Below, in pieces: positions 9,944-21,914 of a stretch of DNA of 64,000 nucleotides. The position numbers and the translations under genes are program-made. Source of the stretch: Kwoniella bestiolae CBS 10118 (lineage: Eukaryota; Basidiomycota; Tremellomycetes; Tremellales; Cryptococcaceae); contig NC_089247.1 in the NCBI RefSeq assembly GCF_000512585.2, forward strand, positions 1,488,001-1,552,000, given 5' to 3'. Under the pieces are notes generated by a model that saw only the letters and a list, made by a program, of their open reading frames with translations, was not told where the DNA came from and did no database searches. The first letter of the stretch is position 1. Each line of letters begins with the position of its first letter.

Positions 9944-12900
9944 ATGTCCTCCTACTCGCCAGTAGACAAACGCACCTCATCCCCACTATTCGACTTCTCA
10001 GCTGCACCAAAAGACAACATCCACAATGACGCAGAAGAATTCCTGGACAACGTAGATTTAGATGCTCCTTCGCCCAACCCTGCCAAAGATCAATCATGGA
10101 GAGAATCGTCTTCATCCTCTATCAGCTATCCTTCTTCTTCCATAGCTGGCTCCTCGAGACCTCCTCTGTCGACGAAGTCGAGCGCTGTGAGCAGTACAAC
10201 GATTAGTACGTTGCTGACTGGTGGGGACGGGCCAACGCCGTTGGTTTTGGGTGTTGCTGTGGTGGATTTCAATCATCTGGTATGTCCCCTCGTTCCTCTG
10301 CCTTATACCCCGTCCGATGTATGGAAATAGGAGAATGATAGCTGATATTCCTCAACATGTAGATTGGACCCACAGTGGAATTCTCATACCCCCCTTCATT
10401 GCAATTAGCTATCCAGGATGATGAGGACTGGATGAGGTTGTTACCGTTCTTGGCGTTGCCTGACGGAGCGCACTTGGTGAGCTATCTTCGCCGTGGCAGA
10501 TATATACTTCAGCTGACAGATACGTATGTCTTAGAGCGAAGAGGATTACTCGTATTTCGTGGGTCTCTCCCGTACCACCGTTCTCCGCAAATATCCAAAG
10601 GACTAGACTGATGGATCCGATGTGATAGCACTGCACCTACTCACCTTCCGGAGGTCAAGTACCTACGGACGTACCTTCGAATCAGACGTTGTTCGGAATA
10701 TCGTAAGTGACACTTCCGCCCGCACCAACCGCACACTAGTGTAGTAATTCACCAAGACTTGTGCTGATGCCATCGTTGCAGGTGTAATCGACAACTGGCA
10801 TCTTCAGAGCTGACCCGACGTCCGAGTGACGTGACGAGGAGTATGGTGCAGAAAGCTGTGGTGGTGATTGCTAGTCAACCTGTATTTGTGAGTTATGACA
10901 CCCTCTCTAATGACTGGAATGCAGCTTATGATTGTGCGCCACAGGGCCCAATACGGTTCGTCTGAAGTCTTCAATATCTACCTAAAAACAGCTAACGAGA
11001 CGATGCAGTGATAAACTCGGAGTTGTTACCAGAGCCTACTTCGCCCAACGGTGAGCTATATTTCAAAGTATACTTCAAGGAATCTAGCTCATGTAGTACA
11101 TTTAGCGACTTCACCCAAACCGAGATATTGGAAGATTTCTATACATCCCTAGAATCAAGCTTGGAAGGGAAGAGCAACGAGGGGGCTATATATATCGGTG
11201 AGCTAAGCATCGGCTTGATGTACGTGAACTAGCTAACTGTTCTTTGTAGGTACAAGTCTCAGAGATTTGGTACATAAGTTTAGACATCGGACTCTGACAT
11301 TGCTCAAGCTGCTAATGCTGCAGAAGAGGGTGAGCTATCCTTTTTCCATGAATGTGAATATGGCTGACATGTGAACTTGATAGGTGATGCTCTACGGCTA
11401 TCCCGTGGAAAAGCTCTGCACGTATCAATACTCCCTTGTCTCGCTTATACCAGGTCAGCTCTTCCATCACCTATCACCTCGATTTCTTTAGCTGAACCAT
11501 TTCTCAGGCCTTCTCATGAGTCTGCGAGACTCCGGATCACCCGATCTAGACGCAAAGAAGACGAGGGTGAGGCCGACGTCGTTAAGGACAAGTGATAGAT
11601 CGAGTTTACTCAGATATATGGGATTGCGTGCGTTCATGTTTAGCTTTCTCCAGTCCAGCTCATCCAATTCGCTGATGATTGATCCCATACATAGCTCTCC
11701 AAGTGTTCGGCAAAGATTCATTCTTCCAACCTTACATGCCATTACAGCAGATACACATGCTACAAGCTAAGTCGTGGTTGGTGGGGACGACGAACCAGAT
11801 TGTAACGCAGCAGAAGGATTGTAAATATGATTTGTTGGTTAATGTAGGTCCGGTCGTCTCTCTCCCCTCTTGCATCGCCTGTCGTCTTGTCACAAGGGGT
11901 AGTAGAGGGTCGCTGATAAGCCCGTGGGGATAACTCAGATCGACACAAATACTTTCGAATTTAGCGATCCCAAGATAGAGAGGCTGGTGACGCTTACGCC
12001 CGCGGATAGGAAATGGATGGATGATGTTGTGAGGACCGTTGAGGAGTCTTGGAGCTTGGTGGGTCTTCTCTGACATCGATTGCTGATCTGCGATCCGAGC
12101 TGACTAATGAAATCTAATCTAGCCTGAGGGAGAGCGTCCAGGGTGAGTCGACCGAAGTCCATTAACCTAGGGTACAAGCTGATCTAGACCACTTCAGATT
12201 CAAAGGAAGTGACGACGACTTGCGATCCCGTTTCGAAGAGTACATATGCGGAGCATTATCTTCTATCAAATATGCAGAATTTTTGACGAAAGCGAAAAGG
12301 CAGGACATATCGATAGTGGGAGTTGGTAAGTCATTTCCACGCCATCTCAAAGGATCATTCGGGACCTCGATGGTTTGAGTCATCCTCTACGCCTAGACTT
12401 CACAGCCTGGACATGGTGATCACGAGTCACGCTAAACGTCACGCTGACAGGCGGACCAGCTGGAGATGGACCCATCATCTCACCATTCTCTGAAAATTGG
12501 ATAGCGTCGTTCAAGGGTACACCCGCGTATGAAATATGGAATGGGTGTACGGATCCTGCTTTGTTCGATATTTGCGAGCCTAGGTGAGTGGTTTTACCTC
12601 AGTTTCGAGTACCTTCTCAAATCGTGGACTCAAGAAAAGCTGATGTGTGATCGTGAATCACGTAGGCATCCTTGCGAAGGGAAGGTTAATGCTGTTTCGG
12701 ATTTGGGATTGAGGTTGGCTGGTTAGTGATTGTCTTAGCTTTCTTATCAGATACCCCCGAACGGTTTTTACTATTCGAGTCAATTCTTTACACCTTGTCC
12801 CTTCCTCCTCAAGCTTGACGAAGGATTTGCGCTGCGCTTGCTATGCTTCCTTGAGGGCAAAGCACCCTTTCTTAGACATTTGCTGACTCGAACGTATAGA

Positions 12901-13393
12901 GGGCTTCCACGACCTCCACCTGGACCAGCAGCTCGGTCCTACACGAGATGCCCTGAGCTCAGCATTCGCAGCGGGTTCTTCATCCTTGTTCAAGGCATTT
13001 GACGGAGTCAGATCAGAAGTCAACACGAGATTACAGCAGCGTGAGGATGCGCAAGCCCAACAGAAGACCAATAAAGGTACATCCACTCCACCAACTTCGT
13101 CTATACCTCCGCCGGGCGCGGGACAAGGTGCAAAACAAATAGAAGATATCAAAGCTACGCTCGGGGGAATAGGAAGTGGGATAGGCAGTTTCTTCGGATC
13201 TAGAATATCGACATTACGAGGAGGAGGTGCCGCTAATGGTGCGCCAACTACGACGGCAACGCAATCTGCTGGTCAGACTACAAGTAAGGAAGAGGGAGGT
13301 GGGAAGGGATTGAGACCTATGAGTTTGATGGGTTCTGGTACTCCTAGTAGTAGTTCGGGATCGATAAGTAGATTGGGTGGGTGGGGGAAGTAA
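9944..13393 (+). CDS. AVL9: AVL9 family protein (DENN-type, late secretory pathway)
   Basis: Eighteen exons (9944-10279, 10363-10476, 10535-10558, 10629-10702, 10782-10887, 10945-10955, 11009-11050, 11106-11197, 11250-11329, 11384-11453, 11508-11627, 11695-11843, 11939-12058, 12123-12142, 12198-12325, 12451-12583, 12666-12721, 12900-13393) join in frame to 722 aa. After a Ser-rich N-terminus (about 100 aa) come family hallmarks: VLGVAVVDFNHLIGPTVEFS, LPFLALPDGAHL, DVTRSMVQKAVVVIASQPVF, GTSLRDLVHKFRHRTLTLLK, FGKDSFFQPYMPLQQ, SWLVGTTNQIVTQQKDCKYD and LTPADRKWMDD. Avl9 proteins act in Golgi-to-plasma-membrane transport and carry a divergent DENN fold. The tail is Gly/Ser/Thr-rich and low in complexity. 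One exon is only 11 nt. Confidence 0.92.
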
Positions 13394-13565
13394 CATGGAC
13401 TATGGTAGATTGATGATAGATAGATTTTGGTGCTTGATGCATATACATGATATTGTCGATATATCGAAGAGCCTGCACCAATCTACTCTGGTTCGTCGCA
13501 ATCGATGCATGCGTCGGTCACCACACATAGACGTTGATCTCTGCGCCATTAAAGTTACCATTGGA

Positions 13566-15770
13566 ATGAATCACCACCTCCACTTTCGACAACCACCCAA
13601 ACCATTCCCGACGAGTCGAGTGATTCTCTTCAATCTTCTTCTTTTTCTTCTTCTTCGCAAAAGTCATCAACATCAAGAACCTTCTCCCTGTCAGGTCTAT
13701 TGTATAAAGGGGTCGATCATAGCGGAAGTACTTAGGCTGTCAAACATGATGAGTCGAAAATGAAGATGATACCGATATCTCAATGTGAATAACGGGCATT
13801 CCAATCCGTACCTTTCTCAAATTCAACTCAGTGTAAAGTGAAGTAAGATAAGATAGCTGATAGCAAATAGATAGGTCGTCAAGGCGATATCTACGCTGTT
13901 CCTTTGAATCACGAGACCGACGTCGACAGCCATGAGGCTAGAGCTCCAGGTCATGGTCAGTCCGACGAGATCGAAAAGGCCGTGAATGATCACGGTGGGA
14001 TAGGGGGTTGGAAAGTACTGAAGCGAGTCTACGCACCATTAGATGGGTACGTGAGGGGAAGGGAACCGCATAATATTGTGCACGAGGTGGATATGCTCAG
14101 GAAGGTGGATCATCGTCATGTGAGTGTATTTGTCAGGTACCGAGAGAGTAGGTATGAACCGCTATAGCATTTCAGTTTCAGGTTGATATACAAGCTGATC
14201 CATGCTATTGCTGTAGATAGTAAACCTCCTATCGTACGAGTATGACGAACAAACCGTCCAACATACCCTATCTCTCCCTCTCTATCCCATATCATTATCC
14301 GAGTTATTCCAAGACCCCTCTTTTCCCTTCCCCTCCTCATCCTCCGAACTAGATAATCCAGTTCCCAAGATAATCTCGTATCAGCTCCTATGCGGTGTAT
14401 CATACCTCCATTCACTCATTCCTCCCATTGCGCACAGAGATTTAAACCCCTCGAACGTCATGTTTGATGCCCATGGGAACGTCAGGATCATCGATTTTGG
14501 GATCGCTTATACCTCCGTTCAAGCGAGATCTTTCCAGGGATATTCTCAGGGTGAACAGGAGGGATGGAAGGAGAACGATGGGGTAATGTGCTGTGACGTG
14601 GGGACTGGGTGAGTTCTATCTCTTTGAATTCATCTTTCCCCCCCTCCCCCTTTCCCCCTCTCGGCACTCTCTCCTCCCCTTCCCGTTTCCTCTCTCCTCC
14701 AATTCTTCTCTCTTCCTCATCTTACCCATTCTCCCTCTTCCCCCTCTTCCCCCTCTTCCCCCTCTTCCCCTCTTCCCCTCTTCCCCTCTTCCCCTCTTCC
14801 CCTCTTCCCCTCTTCCCCTCTTCCCCCCTCTTCCCCTTCTACTCCCTCTTCCCCCTCTTCTCCTTCTACTCGCTCTCCTCGCTCTCCTCCCTGTTACACT
14901 TCGACCTCTGCCCTCTTCTTCCTCTCCCCACCGTCTCTATTCCTATCCGCCTCTCACCGCCCAAACTCAGCCATCGCACTTCAATCCAGTACGATCTCCC
15001 CACATCACCAAAATTAACCAACGAAATAGTCCATCTCGAGAACGCCCAGCTAACACACCAAACAGATCGTATCGCGCTCCAGAACTTCTCTTCTCTCCCT
15101 CCACATATGATCCGACCAAGATCGATCTATGGGCAGTGGGGTGTATCATCGCACAGCTCTTCCGACCTTTCTCCTTTGGCTCAGATTCATCAGACTCTGT
15201 ATCATCCTCGTCCTCATCCTGTTCTCATTCTAGCTCTGACCCGCTAGAAGAGGAAGATCCGCTTGATTCACGATTGAATATGACGGGAACGGGGAGTAGG
15301 AAACCCCTCTTCGATTCTGCTTATGGATCACTAGGACTAGGAGCCAGCATATTCAGAGTGATGGGTAGACCGTCCATGGACAATTGGCCTGTACGTCTAT
15401 AATCTACGTCTTTGAGGTCCATTCAAGCTGATACGTAAATGGGAATTAGGAATTCACCTTACTTCCCGATTCAAACAAGATGGATTTCCCTCCTTCCTCA
15501 CCTACACCACTGGACGATCATCTACCTCTACTTGCCTATTTGTCAGAGGAGGGTCGACGGGGTGTACTGCATGTTATCGGGGGGTTGTTGAGACTGGATC
15601 CGAGTAGAAGGGTTGGTGCGAGTGAGATATTGAATATGGATTGGTTCGCTGATTTGAATAGAGCGGATGTCGGGGAGAATGTGGGGTTCAAGACGTTTTT
15701 GGATGGTGCGATAGAGAAATATAGTATTCTCGAGAAGAGCTATGAGGAAGACTCGGGAAGGATCTGGTAG
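13566..15770 (+). CDS. CDK-like / CAK-type protein kinase
   Basis: Spliced kinase gene. The ATG position is uncertain; 13566 is a nominal start. A Ser-rich frame (SSSFSSSSQKSSTSRTFSLS) leads to HSGSRQGDIYAVPL, a glycine-poor P-loop. Next come VLKRV (ATP lysine), EVDMLRKVDH (helix C), an exon beginning IVNLLSYEYDE, the catalytic loop AHRDLNPSN, IIDFGIAYTS (DFG), YRAPELL (APE), DLWAVGCIIAQL and LRLDPSRRVGASEIL. The exon after the activation segment starts at about 15066, following a roughly 455-nt pyrimidine-rich intron (14611-15065). A Ser/acid-rich insert (about 60 aa) sits in the C-lobe. The catalytic loop has Asn where Lys is nearly universal. The closest-looking families are the Cak1/Csk1-type CDK-activating kinases, by loop style only. 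Ends at TAG 15768-15770. Confidence 0.72.
14640..14900 (+). repeat. CCCCTCTT-type pyrimidine microsatellite inside an intron
   Basis: An almost pure C/T tract, with consecutive CCCTCTTC/CCCCTCTT units especially between 14720 and 14835. It lies wholly within the long intron of the kinase gene, so the plus strand (and transcript) is strongly polypyrimidine. Adjacent units differ by single-base slippage, as in an actively varying simple repeat. Confidence 0.85.
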
Positions 15771-15983
15771 TATTGTTCTGATACTTGACATCCTTCAATA
15801 TCCGATTCCAAGCCCATCTGATCTGATTTGGTAAGATGTTGTTCTCTTATATTGGCATTATACCGCGCATTATAGTATACCATGGCAACGCAAGATCTAT
15901 ACAATCTATATACAATCAACAACTAAAAATATGTATATACAAAAAACAAAGTCGTAAATTCGTTAGCGTTAACATCGTGGAAA

Positions 15984-18012
15984 CTACTCCCCAGTCTGTC
16001 CATCGAACAATAACAACCTCCTCACTTCCATATCTTCCAGCTCTATCGCATGTTCAGCCTTGAGATGACGCCGTATGTCGTATACCCTCCAAAATCTCAT
16101 CAGGCATCTACCGTCGTCCAATGGTGGGATGTACTCGTCGTCCTCCCTTGAGGCGTCGGCGTTCATACCAGCAGTTTGACCAGCCTCGGTATCGCCAGAT
16201 GACGACATTCCAGCAAATCTCGCAAAAGCATGAGCGGGACAACCGAACCTTCTAGCTTCTTTGACTTTCCCGACCAGACCGTGGTTGTTACCATTATCGT
16301 CTTTGGTACCGGATGGGGTAGTAGGTCTCGAGTGCGTAGCGATATGCCTATTGAGGTTCGCTCGGTGTGGATACGACTTATCACATCCTTCTATGGGACA
16401 GACGTGAGGTCGAAGTGCGAGATGGATGGCCTTTCGATGAGCTTCAAGGGCGAATTTCTACATGACATCGAGCGTATCAGCGTTCCACTCTTTTTCCACT
16501 TCATACATGTAGAGTCAAGAGGGAAGGATTGAGCGCATCAGAGGGTGGTGCATGAAGTCAATAGCACATATTGTAATCGTCCGACATCTCTATCAAACAC
16601 GATTGTCCCGAGGGACTCTCCGTCTGACAGAGATGCCGGAACGATCGGTCGCGACTTCAGTTTATAATCATTTGCGCGGGTGGGGGGAAGAAGAGTGGGT
16701 GTGTGAGAGCAATGATAGGAGACTGAACTGTGGTATTCATCACCATACTCACCGTCTTGAACCTCTTCTCACAGCCATCTTCTTCGCACCACCAGTCCTT
16801 CCCAGCTTCTCCAGACATCACTCTCCTCAACTTCGGACTTGATCCGCCATCCTCGCCAGCATTCAATTCACTTATCCGTCTTCGCTTGGCCCGTCTCGAT
16901 AGACCATCAGCTATGATCTGAGGGGTTTCACCTTCGGGTTGTTTCACCGCCAACGCGGCTTTATCGACTGCCTGTTCAGCATGAACCTTCAGGTGGTCCT
17001 TCAACCTTCCGGCATTCTTGAATGTTCGACCGTTACATTCCAGATGCGGGCAGATGGGCGGGTGGGCGGTGTGGATGTGCGTTTGGAGAGCGGACCATAC
17101 GGGGAAAGAAGGGAACTCGGTGCCGTGGGAGGGATGAGAGCATGTGTACCGATTGGCTAGAGCGGAGGTCAGCTTGGTCAGGCGATACCCGATGGAAAAC
17201 ACGGCTGAACTCACGATCATGGGTCTTCTCATGCGCCTTGAGATGAGCCTTCATCTTGAAGCTTTGATCACACCCTTCATGCGAACAAGGATAGGGCTTT
17301 GTACCTTCAGGCATGTGCGTGAGAGTCACATGATCTCGAAGTAGATGAGCTTTCGGAAAAGTCTCGTCACATTGTTCGCACTGACCATATCAGAGTGAGC
17401 TAAGATCTACGACAAGGGAAAAAATGAGAAAGCTCACAGCGTAAACCTCGGCTCGATCATGCACGTCATAATGCCTCTTCAAATGCGTAGCAGTCCAGAA
17501 CGACTTTCCACATCCCTCTCGTTCACATGCAAACGGTTTAGCCTCTGCCGAGAGGTGAGTTCGCATATGAGCGTGAAGGTGGGACGCTCGGAGGTACGAT
17601 TGACCACAGTTTGGGCATTTGTGGGGTCTCTGCGGACGAATCCATCAGCTGCTGCCATCATTCAATAGTAAAACAGCTGACTCACCTCTCCGGTATGACT
17701 CAGCTCATGTTCGGCCAATCTCGAAGGTTTGAAATATGCTTTATCGCATCCTGGATGAAGACACTTGAACCGACGTTCAGTCCTACAAGCGGGTAAAGAG
17801 GTGGACCTTGATCTTGAGTTGGATCGGGAGAGTTTCGGTTTCTCCTCGAATTCTTCATCTTCGTCGTTATCGTCCTCTGGTTCTGGCGCGTACTCTGGAG
17901 AAGAGGCTTTTGATTTACCTTTGACCGGAGAAACGGTGCGAGGGGAAACGAGAGGGGTCGGGATCTTATCCAAAGAATGGGCAAGGGGAGCAGAACGAGG
18001 TGATAGTAACAT
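15984..18012 (-). CDS. PZF1: TFIIIA-type C2H2 zinc-finger transcription factor
   Basis: The minus-strand spliced gene starts at 18012. The N-terminal region (about 85 aa) is Ser/Pro-rich and acidic. Nine C2H2 fingers follow in order, starting with RFKCLHPGCDKAYFKP, KCPNCGQSYLRASHL, FACEREGCGKSFWTATHL, YACEQCDETFPKAHLL, PYPCSHEGCDQSFKMKAHL, YTCSHPSHGTEFPS, PICPHLECNGRTFKNAGRL, WWCEEDGCEKRFKT (continuing after an intron as KFALEAHRKAIH) and HVCPIEGCDKSYPHRANL. Nine fingers with TGE/RPH linkers fit TFIIIA, which binds the internal control region of 5S rRNA genes and recruits TFIIIC/Pol III. A basic/Ser-rich linker (AKRRRISELN) separates fingers 7 and 8, as in yeast TFIIIA. The intron inside finger 8 is about 300 nt, long for this genome. 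About 90 residues follow finger 9. Confidence 0.87.
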
Positions 18013-18412
18013 CGTCTGACAGGTGAGGGTATCAGGATAGGATCATTTCAGAAGAGTGAAGTTGAGCTTTGCCTCGTAGGCTAGCTTTGATGTAATAGAG
18101 AAGGTAGAAGAGAAATCAAGATGTGATCCGGAAAAAGTAAAATTTATATCTCACCAACAGAGGAATGTGTGGAGGATCATGCCGATAGTTTGGGTATGTA
18201 GGCGATGATATGTTTGCTTCCGTCACCCGTTTAAAATGACACGTGTATTTGTTATTACTCGCGCTTGCACCTCTACGCGTTTGCTCCTTACTCAACTTAA
18301 CAAGATGAAACGAAAACATTATTGAAAAGACACTTGTTGATATCTTCAATCGTCAATACTCTTCTGCTTGTTACATCCCCTTCTATAACCAATCCCTCCA
18401 AGTTGAGCCATC
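18013..18412. promoter_or_regulatory. divergent promoter region, TFIIIA / Rho GTPase
   Basis: A 400-bp spacer between two start codons on opposite strands. It holds a run with GGTTT/CACGTG-like halves (TGACACGTGTAT near 18236-18247) and C/T-rich tracts just before the Rho ATG. Both promoters must lie here; specific factors cannot be assigned. Confidence 0.5.
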
Positions 18413-19605
18413 ATGTCGGTGAGTGCCCTGCTCAAACACCTTAACTCTCTTACCCCATGCGTCAACTGACATACCCCTCACCGCACAGACGTATAACGAG
18501 AGCAACGCACCTACGAGAAGACCAGATATAAAGAGAAAGTTGGTAGTGGTGGGTGATGGAGGTGAGTCATATCGACTCGTATAGCTGGCAGATTCATGTT
18601 CTCGTAGAGCAGTTGCTGATAATGAGTTACGGTTGTAGGCTGCGGTAAAACATGTCTGTTGACGGTATATGCGGAGAACCGATTTCCCGAGGTGAGTAGT
18701 CGAGACATCAGATTTAGGAATGGATTCTTTTGGACAGCCATGTCGTATCATCTGCCCCTCAGCTGTATGCTGGTCTCTATCAACTCACATCAATCAAAGT
18801 CCTTCTCAACCTCCACAGACCTTACATCTGGACAATAACTGACTACGTCCCGTGACCATAGGAATACGTCCCAACAGTATTCGAAAACCTGATAACGATG
18901 ATCCCCTCCCCCAACGACCCCACAAAAATCATTGAACTGGCATTATGGGATACAGCAGGACAAGAAGATTTCGATAGATTGAGACCACTGAGTTATAACG
19001 ATACGGACGTGATTTTAATCGTGTTTGCGTGTAATCACAGGCCTAGTTTGCTGAATGTGCAGGATAAGGTGGGTCCTATTGTCTTGGCTGATAGCGTTCG
19101 AGGTAATAGTCTCTGGGCTTAGAAGGGGGAATTGCGATAAGGAGGATATGTAATACCTAGAGAGTGATTCACGCAAATCACGAAGCAGGGAGGAAGACTG
19201 GAATGAAATATCGATTAGATCATACGCTGACCTATCTATCCTTTCCTCTTCCCTCCACCCCCCTCATGTTCTCCTCTACCCTCTAACACTTCCTCTGCTC
19301 TGACTACCCAGTGGTACCCCGAAATGGCTCATTTCTGCGAAACCGTCCCCATCCTCCTAATCTGCACCAAGACCGACCTCCGATCCGACCCACAGACGCA
19401 ATCCCTAATGGCAGCGCAGGGAACGAAACCGATAACGTCGATAGAGGCTGAGAAGATCAGTAAAGAGATAGGAGCGAAGAGGTATTTGGAGTGTTCGGCC
19501 AAGGAAGGGTGGGGTGTGAAGGAGGTGTTTGATAGTGCGGTTAGGGAGAGTTTGAAGAAGGGTTCGAGGGGGAAGGGGAGGGGGAAGAAGTGTGTGGTTT
19601 TGTAG
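18413..19605 (+). CDS. Rho-family small GTPase
   Basis: Exons 18413-18418, 18489-18561, 18639-18691, 18862-19068 and 19312-19605 encode 210 aa. The P-loop is GDGGCGKTCLL (RhoA has Ala where the fourth residue is Gly). Switch I is YVPTVFENL, switch II WDTAGQEDFDRLRPLSY, the base-binding motif is TKTDL, and ECSAKEGWGV matches the G5 loop. The protein ends in a polybasic tail (GSRGKGRGKK) and the CAAX box CVVL; Leu at the end predicts geranylgeranylation and membrane attachment. The family controls actin, polarity and cell-wall synthesis. The long N-terminus before KLVVVGDGG and the PSPNDPTKIIEL loop suggest a Rho3/Rho4-like rather than Rho1 paralogue, but I cannot settle which. The first exon is only two codons. 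Confidence 0.9.
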
Positions 19606-19979
19606 GGGCGAGTGAGCGATATTCGAATACAGAGGAGGCAGAGGAGTCATTATAGGGAAGAAGACCAACCAGGTGGAGATGGGTATAACCATTTGACCAC
19701 AGACCGGTATTCGATGGAAGAAAAGGACGGAGATAGAAATGTGGAGACACCGCGGACTCAGATAAACTCCTATATACCATATACCCACCCACGGATTAGA
19801 CATTGTCGTTGTATCTTATTTCGTTTACGACCCCCTTACGGAGAACACTTATTATATACCCCTTTTTCGATCCGATGATATACGATATATGATTATTGCA
19901 TGTTTGATCTCTAAAGGCTTAATACAACATCCACATAGAGAACATGGTATTACAACATCCGCATATGAAGCTCTGACGA

Positions 19980-20120
19980 AATCATGCCATCCACTTGTCA
20001 GTACTTTCATCCTCCCCGTAGGATTCTATAGCTTGAGTTGTCGTTGACAGAATCATGCCATCCACTCCACTCGTCACTATAACGATTCTTCCCCTGACGA
20101 TTCTATAGTTTGAGCTGCCT
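19980..20120. repeat. imperfect tandem duplication at the 3' end of the sirtuin gene
   Basis: AATCATGCCATCCACT occurs at 19980 and again at 20051. GATTCTATAG(C/T)TTGAG(T/C)TG occurs at 20022 and again at 20099. The two copies, about 71-77 bp apart, include the sirtuin stop codon and its last codons, so the downstream copy is a decayed duplicate of the gene's terminus. The remaining interval 19606-19979 between convergent genes contains nothing else I can support. Confidence 0.75.
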
Positions 20121-21914
20121 TCGAATAGCTTCTTCCAACTCTTCTGCCTCGTCTTTCTCACCCACAACCTCCTTCATAGCCCTCACCTCCTTCCCGACTT
20201 TCTCTCTTACCCCCTTTTCCCCCTCACTAGAATCACCCTCCCCCCTCTCAGCTCTATACCTCCTCTCCAACTCCTTCTTCCCCTTACCCATAATCTCCCC
20301 AAACTCCTGGCCCCACCCCAATTCCTCTACCAACTCATATATCCCCTCGTCGGCATCTCCCTCCCAATACATATCCCTCTGACCACTCCTCGGATTCAAA
20401 ATCTTGTTCAGAGAAGCTGGTAATCCTGATTCCGAGCCACGTATATTTTCGAACGGTCCAACAGGTTCTCTGTTTATAAGTAATCTGGGGCAATCCAGGG
20501 ATACTCTATCGACTAGTGAGGCAAAAGGTTGGACTTGGAGGGATGTACCGATGACTAAGAGGAGATCGCATTGTTTGAGTTCCTATACGTCGTAATCAGC
20601 TTTGCGTGCAGCTGATTTGGAAGGTCATGTTTTCGGTTTCTGATATTAGATGGTAGACTCACAGGTATTAACTTGAAAAACCTCTCAGGCAGATTTTCAC
20701 CGAAAAATACGATATCCTAAAACCAATTAAGTCAGCTATCAAGACGCAAGATAAACAAATTATCGTAGGGATAAGGACTCTCCTCAGATACCAGGATCGC
20801 AAACTCACAGGCTTGACCAGACCCCCACAAACCCCCTTCTTCCCCCTCGTCTTAACCATATTATCACACCGTACCACCTCCCCTCTCCTCACACCCGCTT
20901 TCAGAATCTTCTCCCGGTCCACCTCGGCCTTACAGTCCAGACAATGCGATCGGGCAAAACTCCCATGGGCCTCTACGATCATTTCTTCGGGAAGTCCAGC
21001 GAGGGTCTCGAGCGTATCGATGTTTTGGGTGAATACTCGTTTTAACACCTTGTGTTGATGTAGGAGGGGGAGGAAGTAGTGCGTTGGGGTTGGCTATGAT
21101 CATGGAGGGTTAGCATGTCGTTTCGTATGGGTTTTGCCAATCAATGGAATCGTAGCCTGCCGTGATATTCTATACACGATACTCCTCCAATCTCTCTTCA
21201 TTAGGTCCAACCCTTACTTTTGGATCTCCTCGTTGAAAGTTGCGCTCAGGTGCACTCACATGATATTTCCCCGGATAAATCTCCCTCGCCAACTCCCAAA
21301 AAGGCTGTGGTCTCTTCCTGAAGAACCCCAACTCAAACACCGCCTCGGGGAAGGGTAAGTTCAACTTCTGAAGATTATGGTATAGCCCCGTCTTGGGTGA
21401 TCGGAAATCTGGGATGCCCGCTGAGGTTGAGATGCCTGCTCCGAGGAGGAGGATGATGTTTTTGGCTATGCCATTATAGGATTAATGTTAGCTGAGTAGC
21501 TTTGTATTCGCGGGACGTGTAAGATGAGGTACATTTATCTCTAGGATGAGGACCAAGCAGGGTATGTAGGAATGCTCACCTCGTCCTGATTTGATCAGAC
21601 TCGCTACTCTCTTCAGAGCACTCTCGGTCGTATGCTCCTCTACCTTCTCCCTCCGAGCTGTGGATGGCAAATCGGGGGAATCCTATCTCAGAAACACATC
21701 AGCCCATTATCTTCGCACTGCTTGAAATTATCTCACTTACAATGGAAGAAGACGAAGACGAAGATGATCCTTTGGACCTCGACTCCTCATCGTTCCTAGG
21801 TTCGTGTACCTCGTCCGTGGGTACTTTGGGATCACCTGTCCTACATCACGGCATTGGAATCATGTCAGTGAATGAGCCGAGACGTCAGAGTAGAATATCT
21901 TTGATAGCTCACAT
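20103..21914 (-). CDS. HST2: SIRT2/Hst2-type NAD-dependent protein deacetylase
   Basis: The minus-strand gene ends at 20103. The Sir2 core is clear: LLLGAGISTSAGIPDFRSPK, TPTHYFLPLLHQHK, FTQNIDTLE, EAHGSF (catalytic His), the zinc cysteines in HCLDC and RCDN...VCGGLVKP, DIVFFGENLP, and LLVIGTSLQVQPFASLVDR followed by LLINREPVG. This is a class I sirtuin of the SIRT2/Hst2 kind; such enzymes deacetylate histone H4K16 and cytoplasmic proteins. The C-terminus is a long Glu/Lys-rich helix. The best 5' model uses AT at 21914-21913, a GTGAGC...GATGTAG intron, and G at 21840, so the ATG itself is split; the encoded start is MTGDPKVPTDE followed by a poly-Ser stretch. If this intron is wrong, the start would be MPSTARREKVEE near 21670. 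Confidence 0.87.

Noticed and set aside
14593..15402. Long plus-strand Pro/Leu/Ser frame through the pyrimidine tract
   Set aside because: It is a by-product of the CCCTCTT repeat inside an intron. Only its last part (from about 15066) is real kinase exon.
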